From Salinarimonas rosea DSM 21201 (GTDB lineage: Bacteria > Pseudomonadota > Alphaproteobacteria > Rhizobiales > Beijerinckiaceae): a DNA stretch of 63,356 nt. Positions within the stretch are counted from its first letter, which is position 1. Every line of letters begins with the position of its first letter. Positions 56,838 to 63,356 of the stretch are shown here, piece after piece. The stretch spans positions 1-63,356 of the forward strand of contig NZ_AUBC01000026.1 in the NCBI RefSeq assembly GCF_000429045.1, given 5' to 3'. Under the pieces are notes generated by a model, which saw only the letters and a program-made list of their open reading frames with translations, had not been told where the DNA came from and ran no database searches. The translations under genes were made by a program, and so were the position numbers.

Positions 56838-58307
56838 ATGGCCCGCACAGTCCAGCCCGTCCTCGCACTGCTCCTCGCCGTCGTCCTGCTGATGGCGGGC
56901 TCCGGGCCCCTCGGGACCGTGGTCAGCGTGCGGCTCGGGGAGACCGACGCCTCCACCCTCGTGATCGGCCTCGTCATGGCGGCGAACTTCCTGGGCCTGA
57001 CGCTCGGCGCCCTGTTCGCGTTCCACATCGTCACGCGGGTGGGCCACGTGCGCGCCTTCGCCGCCTTCGCCGCGATCATGGCGGCCACGACCCTCGCGTA
57101 TCCCGTCGTCGTCGACGAGCCGCTGTGGGCGCTCTACCGCATCACCCAGGGCTTCTGCGCGGCCGGCCTGTTCGTGTGCATCGAGAGCTGGCTCAACGAT
57201 TCGGCGACGCCGGAGAATCGCGGCACCATCCTCGCCGTCTACATGACGTGCCTCTATTTCGCGCAGGGCGGCGGACAATTCGTGCTGACCGTGCCCGACG
57301 AGAGCGGCTACCTGATCTTCAGCCTCATCGCGATGGTGATCATCCTCGCCGTCGTGCCGGTCGCCATGACGCCGCGCGCGCCGCCGATGATCCCCAACGT
57401 CGTGTCCTTGAGCTACAAGCGGCTGTGGGCCGCCTCGCCGCTCGGCATCTTCGGCTGCATCTCGTCCGGGCTCGTGCTCGGCGCGATCTACTCGCTCGCG
57501 CCCGTCTACGCCTCCGGCCAGGGTCTCGATCTGTCGGACACGGCGAGCTTCATGTCGGCGATCATCTTCGGCGGCGTGCTGCTGCAATGGCCGCTCGGGC
57601 GCCTGTCGGACCGCTACGATCGCCGCCTCGTCATCGTGGGCACGATGGCGGCGGGCGCGGTCGTCTCCTTCGTCATGCTGCCGACGCCCGCGCTCGGCTT
57701 CTGGGCGATGCTGCTCGTCGGCGCGATCTACGGCGGCATCGGCTTCGCGATCTATCCGCTCTGCGTCGCCCACACCAACGACCACCTCGAGCGCGAGGAG
57801 CGCGTCGGCGCCTCCGGCGGCCTGGTGCTCACCTATTCCGCCGGCGCGACGGTCGGGCCGCCGGTCGCGGCGGCGGTGATGGGGGCGCTCGGCCCGTCGG
57901 GCCTGTTCGTCTTCTCGGGCGTGATCGGCGTCGCCTCGATCGCCTTCGCGGTCTGGCGCCTGCGTGCCCGCCCCTCGGTACCGGCGGACCAGCAGATGCC
58001 GTTCCAGACGCTGCCGCGCACGACGCCCGTCGCCGCCCCGCTCGACCCCCGCGGCGAGGAGACCGTCGGCGCGACGCCGACCGTCTCCCACGCCATGGCG
58101 GCCGAGACCGTCGAGATGGCGGAGGCCGCCGCCGCGCAGGCCGAGCAGGCGCAGTTCCTCGAGCAGCAGGGCGAGCTCGACTTCGGTGACGGAACCGAGC
58201 CGGTCCCGGCGCCCGACGATGGTGCGCAGCCGGCCGCGCCGGCGGAGGGCGACACGGCGCGCGCTCCCACGGCCGTGGCTCGGAGCGCCGACGGCACCGA
58301 GCGGTAG
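56838..58307 (+). CDS. MFS transporter (YcaD/UMF1-like) with long acidic tail
   Basis: The 489-residue protein has 12 predicted helices in residues 1-380: LALLLAVVLLMAGSGPLGTVVSVRLG, LGLTLGALFAFHIVTRVGHVRAF, ALYRITQGFCAAGLFVCIESWLND, and QWPLGRLSDRYDRR, the conserved MFS loop. The CIESWLN phrase is typical of the YcaD group. The final 100 residues are hydrophilic, Ala/Glu-rich and probably cytoplasmic (AAETVEMAEAAAAQAEQAQ). The substrate is unknown. Confidence 0.88.
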   Translation: MARTVQPVLALLLAVVLLMAGSGPLGTVVSVRLGETDASTLVIGLVMAANFLGLTLGALFAFHIVTRVGHVRAFAAFAAIMAATTLAYPVVVDEPLWALYRITQGFCAAGLFVCIESWLNDSATPENRGTILAVYMTCLYFAQGGGQFVLTVPDESGYLIFSLIAMVIILAVVPVAMTPRAPPMIPNVVSLSYKRLWAASPLGIFGCISSGLVLGAIYSLAPVYASGQGLDLSDTASFMSAIIFGGVLLQWPLGRLSDRYDRRLVIVGTMAAGAVVSFVMLPTPALGFWAMLLVGAIYGGIGFAIYPLCVAHTNDHLEREERVGASGGLVLTYSAGATVGPPVAAAVMGALGPSGLFVFSGVIGVASIAFAVWRLRARPSVPADQQMPFQTLPRTTPVAAPLDPRGEETVGATPTVSHAMAAETVEMAEAAAAQAEQAQFLEQQGELDFGDGTEPVPAPDDGAQPAAPAEGDTARAPTAVARSADGTER

Positions 58308-58448
58308 CCCTGCCGGCCGCGACGACCCGGGGCCGCGCCGCGCGGCGATCAGAGAGGTCGGAGCGCCGGCCCGGCGTCCGTCGCGACGCCGCCGAGCACG
58401 CGCGCCGCAGGACGGCAGCGCCACCGCCCTTCGGCCCTGCGCGTGGCC

Positions 58449-59723
58449 TCAGCGCCGCGCGCGCGGGGCTCGGAACACGCCGACGAGCTCCACATGCGGC
58501 GCGTGGGCGAACTGGTCGACCGGGGTCACCCGCTCGATCGCGTAGCCGGCGCCGACGAGGATGGCCGCGTCGCGGGCGAAGGTCGCCGGGTCACAGGAGA
58601 CGTAGGCGATCGTCGCGACGGTCGTCTCGGCGAGCCGGAGCGCCTGCGCCTGCGCGCCCGCCCGCGGCGGGTCGAGCACGACGGCGTCGACGCGGGCGAG
58701 CTCGGTCGAGAGGAGCGGCCGGCGGAACAGGTCGCGGGCCTCGACGCGCACCGGCCGCAGCCCCGGCGTCCCGCGCGCCGCGCGATCGAGGGCGGCGAGC
58801 GCCGCCGCGTCGCTCTCCACCGCATGGACCTGCGCCCGCTCGGCGATCCGCAGGGCGAAGGGGCCGGCGCCGGCGAAGAGGTCGACGACGCGCCGCGCCT
58901 TGCCCACCGCCTCCAGCACCAGGCCTGCGAGGGCGGCCTCGCCGGCGCCGGTCGCCTGGAGGAAGCCGCCCGGCGGGATCGCCACCGCGGCGCGGCCCAT
59001 CCGCACGAGCGGCGGCCGCCGCTCGACCAGGATGTCCCCGTGCAGCGACAGCCGCGCGAGGTCGAGGAGCCCCGCCGCGCCGACCATCTTGGCGCGCAGG
59101 CCCGCGTCCACCGGCCCGTGGCCGCGCAGGTCGACGTCGAGCCCCGCCTCGGTGAGGGTCACCTGGATGTCGAGCGGCTTTCCCGAGCCGCGCAGCAGGT
59201 GCGTGAGGACGTGCGCCGCCTTCGGCGCGCCGGCGAGGCCGGGCTCCGCCACGGGGCAGGCGTCGATCGCCACCAGATCGTGCGAGCGCGCCGCCATGAA
59301 GCCGACGCGGGCGGCGCCGTCGAGGATGCGCCCGTGAAAGGTCAGCCGCCGGCGCCCGGCGCCCCGCGCCTCGACCGTCGGCGCGATCTCGCCCGCCTCG
59401 ACGCCCGCGGCGGCGAGCGCCCCGGCGACGATGCCGCCCTTCCAGGCCAGCTCGGGCGCGCGGGCGAGGTGCTGCGTCAGGCAGCCGCCGCAGCGCCCGA
59501 AATAGGGGCAGAACGGCGCGACGCGCTCGGGCGAGGGCCTCTCCACCGAGACGAGGCGCGCGCGCTCGCCGGCTCCCAGGGCCACCCGCACCCGCTCGCC
59601 GGGAAGCGCGAAGGGCACGAAGAGCGGCCCGCGCGGGGTCTCGACGATGCCGTCGCCCCGCGCGCCGAGGCGGGCGATCTCGACCGTGACGACATCGGTC
59701 TCGCCGGGGTGCAGCTCACTCAC
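58449..59723 (-). CDS. 23S rRNA (uracil) methyltransferase, RlmD/RumA-like
   Basis: The 424-residue SAM-dependent enzyme has an N-terminal TRAM-like domain (VEIARLGARGDGIV). An iron-sulfur cluster site follows: FCPYFGRCGGC near residues 71-81 plus DACPVAEP. The methyltransferase core has VVDLFAGAGPFALRIAE and VVLDPPRAGA, with the catalytic Cys in AYVSCDPATFARD near residue 378. It methylates U in rRNA, and RlmD versus RlmC cannot be settled. The GTG start lies inside the end of tlyA (8-nt overlap), so it is coupled. Confidence 0.93.
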   Translation of the reverse strand: MSELHPGETDVVTVEIARLGARGDGIVETPRGPLFVPFALPGERVRVALGAGERARLVSVERPSPERVAPFCPYFGRCGGCLTQHLARAPELAWKGGIVAGALAAAGVEAGEIAPTVEARGAGRRRLTFHGRILDGAARVGFMAARSHDLVAIDACPVAEPGLAGAPKAAHVLTHLLRGSGKPLDIQVTLTEAGLDVDLRGHGPVDAGLRAKMVGAAGLLDLARLSLHGDILVERRPPLVRMGRAAVAIPPGGFLQATGAGEAALAGLVLEAVGKARRVVDLFAGAGPFALRIAERAQVHAVESDAAALAALDRAARGTPGLRPVRVEARDLFRRPLLSTELARVDAVVLDPPRAGAQAQALRLAETTVATIAYVSCDPATFARDAAILVGAGYAIERVTPVDQFAHAPHVELVGVFRAPRARR

Positions 59724-60483
59724 GCGCGGCTCCGATCAGGCTCTCGCGATTGCCGTCGCCGCCGGCGATCGGGGAGGGGACCCGGCCGAGGATGCGCCAG
59801 CCGCGCGCCTCGAGCCAGGCGGCGACGTCCGCGGCCACCCGCGCGCGGGTCGCCTCGTCGCGCACGACACCGTGCTTGTCGAGCGCGGCGCGGCCGGCCT
59901 CGAACTGCGGCTTGACGAGGGCGACGAGCCGCGTGCCGGGCGCCGCCTGGTCGAGCACGGGGCCGAGCGCCACCGTCAGCGAGACGAAGCTCACGTCGGC
60001 GACGATCAGCGAGACCGCGAAGGGCAGGGTGGCGAGGTCGAGGCCGCGCGCGTCGCAACCCTCCTGCGAGAGCACCCGCGGGTCCGCGCGCAGGCGCGGG
60101 TGGAGCTGGTCGCGCCCCACGTCGATCGCGGCCACGTGCGCGGCGCCGCGCGCCAGCAGCACGTCGGTGAATCCGCCCGTCGAGGCGCCGACGTCGAGGC
60201 AGCCGAGGCCGGCGGGGTCGATGCCGAAGGCGTCGAGGCCGGCCTCGAGCTTCACGCCGCCGCGGGAGACCCAGGGGTGCGGGGCCTGCGCGGCGATCGC
60301 CGCGGTCTCGGCGAGCGTCTCGGAGGCCTTGCGCACGAGCGCGCCGTCGGCGACGACGAGCCCGGCCGCGATCGCCGCCTGCGCCTTGGCGCGGCTCTCG
60401 AACAGGCCGCGCGCGACGAGCAGCGTGTCCGCGCGCAGCTTCGCCGGGACGGTCGGCCGGGCGTGCGGCGGCGCATCGGTCAT
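59716..60483 (-). CDS. tlyA: TlyA-family rRNA 2'-O-methyltransferase
   Basis: The 255-residue protein has an N-terminal S4 RNA-binding domain (LRADTLLVARGLFESRAKAQ), the linker WVSRGGVKLEAGLDAF, and a FtsJ-like fold with CLDVGASTGGFTDVLL near residues 94-109 and VALVKPQFEAG (catalytic Lys). Mycobacterial TlyA methylates 16S and 23S rRNA at cytidines and affects capreomycin sensitivity. Annotations as 'hemolysin' derive from early work. ATG 60483 has GGAG seven bases upstream. Confidence 0.94.
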   Translation of the reverse strand: MTDAPPHARPTVPAKLRADTLLVARGLFESRAKAQAAIAAGLVVADGALVRKASETLAETAAIAAQAPHPWVSRGGVKLEAGLDAFGIDPAGLGCLDVGASTGGFTDVLLARGAAHVAAIDVGRDQLHPRLRADPRVLSQEGCDARGLDLATLPFAVSLIVADVSFVSLTVALGPVLDQAAPGTRLVALVKPQFEAGRAALDKHGVVRDEATRARVAADVAAWLEARGWRILGRVPSPIAGGDGNRESLIGAARE

Positions 60484-60608
60484 GGACGGGCTCCGGATCG
60501 GGTCGGGCGCGATCCCTAGCACGGGCGCGGCGCAGCCGCGAGGGGCCGGAACAACCCGCCGGACCACCCGTTCCCCGCCCTCTCCAACCGGATCGGGAGG
60601 CCCCCCAA

Positions 60609-61190
60609 ATGCATCGTTCCACTCCGCATCGCTCCACTCCGCAGCTCTCTTGCACCCTCGCGTTCGCCGCGCTCCTCGCCGGCGGCCTCGCCGCCGGTCC
60701 CGCCGCCGCGCAGGATGGGCAGCAGGAGATCGAGACCTTCGAGACTCCCGTCGTCGGCTCCGACGGCGAGGAGATCGGGCTCCTCGTGCTGCGCGGCGGT
60801 CCCAACGGCGTCGTCGCGCGGCTCACGATCGACCAGGACCAGCTCTCGACCGGCTGGCACGCGGCGCACTTCCACCGCGTCGGCGATTGCTCCGACGCGC
60901 CCGAGTTCAAGGCGTCCGAGGGTCACATCACCTCGGAGGGCGCGATGCACGGCCACCTCCATCCCGAGGGTCCCGAGGCCGGTGATCTCGCCAACTTCTA
61001 CGCCGGCGAAGGTGGCGCGGCCGTCGCCGAGTTCGCGACCACGCTCGTCACCTTCGACGGCGACCCGGCGCTGTTCGACGACGACGGCTCGGCGCTCGTG
61101 GTCCACGAGGCGCCCGACGACCACGTCACCCAGCCGATCGGCGGCGCCGGCGGGCGCGTCGCCTGCGCGGTGATCGAGCGGACGCAGTGA
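60609..61190 (+). CDS. Cu/Zn superoxide dismutase-like periplasmic protein
   Basis: The 193-residue protein has a signal peptide ending near AAAQ (residue 35). It keeps the Cu ligands of SodC in AAHFHRVGD and VVHEAPDDH, the bridging His in ASEGH, a Zn-type His in MHGH, the Asp of AGDLAN, and the active-site Arg region GGAGGRVACAVI. The position usually written HAGD is EAGD here, so one Zn-ligand His is Glu. If active, it would remove superoxide in the periplasm. GGGAGG precedes the ATG. Confidence 0.88.
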   Translation: MHRSTPHRSTPQLSCTLAFAALLAGGLAAGPAAAQDGQQEIETFETPVVGSDGEEIGLLVLRGGPNGVVARLTIDQDQLSTGWHAAHFHRVGDCSDAPEFKASEGHITSEGAMHGHLHPEGPEAGDLANFYAGEGGAAVAEFATTLVTFDGDPALFDDDGSALVVHEAPDDHVTQPIGGAGGRVACAVIERTQ

Positions 61191-61245
61191 CGCACGGCGC
61201 GGACACGCTCGCTTAAGGGTCGCCCCGGTAGCTTGGCGTCTGCAT

Positions 61246-61266
61246 GCCCGGGAGAGTCTCCCGGGC
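61246..61266. promoter_or_regulatory. 21-bp inverted repeat upstream of the GGDEF-EAL gene
   Basis: GCCCGGGAGA-G-TCTCCCGGGC is a perfect 10-bp inverted repeat with a single central base, 28 bp before the GTG start at 61295. Its position suits an operator or an mRNA stem near the ribosome site. It could equally be a terminator for sodC, 55 bp after that stop. Confidence 0.45.
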
Positions 61267-61294
61267 GGGGGGCGGCGGAGCGGAGCGAGGCGGC

Positions 61295-63079
61295 GTGAGT
61301 GTTGGCGATCAGGAGGGCGAGCTCGCGCGTCTGCGGCAGGCGCTCTCCGAGCGGGACCGGCTCGTCGCCGCGCAGGAAGCCGCGCTCGCCCACGGCGCCA
61401 AGATCTTCGCGCGCTCCTGCGAGGTCGCGAAGGTCGGCGTCTGGGAATGCGCGCTGCCGGACGAGCGGCTGACCTGGACCGACGGCGTCTACGACATCTT
61501 CGAGCTGCCGCGCGGCACGCCGGTGACCCGCGCCCGCGCCGTGCGCCACTACGATCCCGCCTCCCTGGCGGAGCTCGACCGCCTGCGCAGCCGGGCGATC
61601 CGCGAGCAGGCCGGCTTCACCCTCGACGCGCGGATCACGACCGCGCGCGGCGCCGCGCGCTGGATGCGCATCACCGCGACCGTCGAGAGCGAGGGCGGCG
61701 TGCCGGTGCGCATCTTCGGCATGAAGCAGGACATCACCGAGGAGAAGACCCTCCAGGACCGCACGCGCTTCCTCGCCGAATGCGACGTGCTGACGGGTCT
61801 CTCCAACCGCGGCCGCTTCCAGGCGGCGCTCGCCGCACCGATCGACTCGGACGCGGGCGGCGCACGGGCGCTGCTGCTCGTCGATCTCGACGGCTTCAAG
61901 GACGTCAACGACACGTTCGGCCACGCGGCGGGCGACGCCTGCCTCGTCGCGATCGCGGAGCGCCTGCGTGCCGCCTGCGGCGCCGCCGCGCTCGTGGCGC
62001 GGATCGGCGGCGACGAGTTCGCGGTCCTCCTCGTGGGCCGCGACCGTGCGGCGGTGGAGGACGCGGCGGGCGACCTCGGCCGGCGCATCGTCGCCGCCGC
62101 GCGCGAGCCGATCCGGCACGCGGGCCGGTCCTACGAGATCGGGGCATCGGTCGGCATCGCCGTGTGCGCCGGGCCGGACGGGGCCCCCTGTGCGGATCTC
62201 CAGGGCGAGGCCGATCTGGCGCTCTATGCCGCCAAGGCCGCCGGCAAGGACCGGGTCGTGCGCTTCGATCCCACGATGCGGGCCGACGGCTCTGCCCGGG
62301 CACGGACCATCGCGGAGGTGGCGACGGCGCACGACGAGGGGCGCCTCGCCCTCGCCTACCAGCCGATCGTCGACCTGCGCGACGGGCGCGTGCGCGGCTT
62401 CGAGGCGCTGCTGCGCCGGCGCCGCGCGGACGGGACGCTCGCGGATGCGGCGAGCTTCGCGGCGGCGCTGCGCGACCCCGATCTCGCCCGGCGCCTCGAC
62501 GAGTGGGTTCTCGAGGCCGCGCTGACGCAGGCCGGACGCTGGCGTCGCGAGGGCGTGAATGCCGGCGGGCTCGCCGTCAACATGGGTGCGCCGACGGTCT
62601 GCGCCCCGGGCTTCCCGGAGAGGGTGCTCGCGGGGATCGCGCGCGAAGGCCTGCCCGGCGGCGGCGACCTCACGCTCGAGATCGCGGAGGAGGCGTTCGA
62701 GGCGCGGCGCGATGCGCTCGCGGGGCCGCTGGCGCGCCTGCGCGAGGCCGGCATCCGCATCGCGCTCGACGATTTCGGCGCCGGCCGTACCCCGCTGATG
62801 GAGATCGGGCGGCTGCCGATCGACGCGATCAAGATCGACGGCGCCCTCGTGCGCGGCGCGCACGACCCGCGCCGGCGCGTGGCGCTCGAGGCGCTCGTGC
62901 ACCTCGCGCGCGGCTACGACCTCGACCTCGTGGCCGAAGGGGTGGAGACCGCGAGCGAGCGCGCGCTCGTCGCGGCGATGGGCATCTCGAGCGCACAGGG
63001 CTGGCATTTCGCGCACGCCCTGCCGGCCGAGCGCCTCGTGCACGGCAGGGATGTCGACGCTTCCTCGCTGTGCGCCTGA
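61295..63079 (+). CDS. PAS-GGDEF-EAL cyclic-di-GMP signalling protein
   Basis: The 594-residue protein starts with a short coiled coil (ELARLRQALSERDRLVAAQE) and a PAS_3 domain to about residue 150 (VGVWECALPDERLTW). The GGDEF domain has RIGGDEFAVLL near 237, with an intact active motif but no upstream RxxD inhibitory site. The EAL domain has GFEALLRRR near 369, ALDDFGAG, IKIDGAL and AEGVET, so both catalytic sets look intact. It is cytosolic, with no membrane segment. I prefer GTG 61295 (GGAG/GAGG upstream). ATG 61244 would translate the inverted repeat. Confidence 0.92.
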   Translation: MSVGDQEGELARLRQALSERDRLVAAQEAALAHGAKIFARSCEVAKVGVWECALPDERLTWTDGVYDIFELPRGTPVTRARAVRHYDPASLAELDRLRSRAIREQAGFTLDARITTARGAARWMRITATVESEGGVPVRIFGMKQDITEEKTLQDRTRFLAECDVLTGLSNRGRFQAALAAPIDSDAGGARALLLVDLDGFKDVNDTFGHAAGDACLVAIAERLRAACGAAALVARIGGDEFAVLLVGRDRAAVEDAAGDLGRRIVAAAREPIRHAGRSYEIGASVGIAVCAGPDGAPCADLQGEADLALYAAKAAGKDRVVRFDPTMRADGSARARTIAEVATAHDEGRLALAYQPIVDLRDGRVRGFEALLRRRRADGTLADAASFAAALRDPDLARRLDEWVLEAALTQAGRWRREGVNAGGLAVNMGAPTVCAPGFPERVLAGIAREGLPGGGDLTLEIAEEAFEARRDALAGPLARLREAGIRIALDDFGAGRTPLMEIGRLPIDAIKIDGALVRGAHDPRRRVALEALVHLARGYDLDLVAEGVETASERALVAAMGISSAQGWHFAHALPAERLVHGRDVDASSLCA

Positions 63080-63092
63080 GGTCCGTGCCGGC

Positions 63093-63356
63093 TCAGGCGC
63101 GCCGACCGAGGACGACGCTGCCCGCGGCCTCCCCGCCGAGCGCCTCGAACACCTTGGCGACGATGCCGCGGGCGTCGAGCCCTGCGGCGGCGTACATCTT
63201 CGCGGGCTTGTCCTGGTCGATGAACAGGTCGGGCAGGACCATGGGGCGGACCTTGAGCCCCTTGTCGAGCAGCCCCGCGTCGGCCAGCGCGTGCAGCACG
63301 AAGGAGCCGAAGCCGCCGATCGAGCCCTCCTCGATCGTGATCAGCACCTCGTGCTC
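63093..63356 (-). CDS. dxs: 1-deoxy-D-xylulose-5-phosphate synthase, C-terminal end
   Basis: The visible 87 residues are the last part of the transketolase C-terminal domain: [40 protein letters not shown] and the end. They match the Dxs C-terminus. Dxs makes DXP from pyruvate and glyceraldehyde 3-phosphate in the MEP isoprenoid pathway, using thiamine diphosphate. The 5' part lies beyond the window edge. It converges on the GGDEF-EAL gene. Confidence 0.93.
   Translation of the reverse strand, partial: EHEVLITIEEGSIGGFGSFVLHALADAGLLDKGLKVRPMVLPDLFIDQDKPAKMYAAAGLDARGIVAKVFEALGGEAAGSVVLGRRA

Overview
The window is very G+C-rich chromosomal DNA with dense, mostly co-oriented short operons. It uses GTG and TTG starts freely and has many 4-nt stop/start overlaps. 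The gene content points to an alphaproteobacterium of the order Hyphomicrobiales (Rhizobiales): DUF2336, DUF4169 beside fumC, a ChrR-type cupin protein, an RHH_4 protein, a CarB with an extra internal segment, and PrkA-DUF444-SpoVR. A Methylobacteriaceae- or Salinarimonas-like lineage is my inference and is not proven by the sequence. I saw no rRNA, tRNA, CRISPR array or prophage. The only mobile DNA is one end of an IS5-type element at the left edge.

Region 1-5.5 kb: an IS5-family end lies just upstream of an envelope polysaccharide group. The group comprises a Wzz/Wzc-like chain-length protein whose kinase-like domain has lost its nucleotide-binding motifs, a BioF2-type acyltransferase and a polysaccharide deacetylase. 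A LOG-type phosphoribohydrolase follows. Region 5.5-19.6 kb: DUF924, ilvC, pdxY, an endonuclease/exonuclease/phosphatase protein, a PhzF-Nudix pair, and an opposing JmjC-like / GNAT / lipoprotein operon. Next is leuA, preceded by a leucine-rich leader peptide and hairpins typical of transcription attenuation, then csaA, two unknown proteins, DUF2336 and meaB.

Region 19.7-31.9 kb: two small unknown genes downstream of an unusually AT-rich patch, a lipoprotein alpha/beta hydrolase, a lytic transglycosylase, greA and carB separated by an intrinsic terminator, an SDR, an FAH-family enzyme, a YqaA-like membrane protein and an orphan ChrR-like cupin protein. Region 32-45.6 kb: intergenic palindromic repeats, a phytase-like secreted protein, the fumC-DUF4169-RHH-histidine kinase run with three successive 4-nt overlaps, a cytochrome P450, an MFS transporter, sfsA, a CinA-type protein, gpt, an acyl-CoA/ACP synthetase with a probable leaderless promoter, and radC.

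Region 45.6-63.4 kb: an FAD oxidoreductase coupled to a DCC thiol protein, a chemoreceptor, a KefB-type K+/H+ antiporter and the conserved PrkA-DUF444-SpoVR stress operon. Then come an MFS transporter, two RNA methyltransferases (RlmD-like and TlyA), a SodC-like protein, a PAS-GGDEF-EAL protein and the 3' end of dxs.

The window is mostly ordinary housekeeping DNA. The signals most worth checking are the leu attenuator, the kinase-dead Wzc beside the IS, the orphan ChrR with a degenerate zinc site, the overlapping fumC operon and the two families of intergenic repeats.
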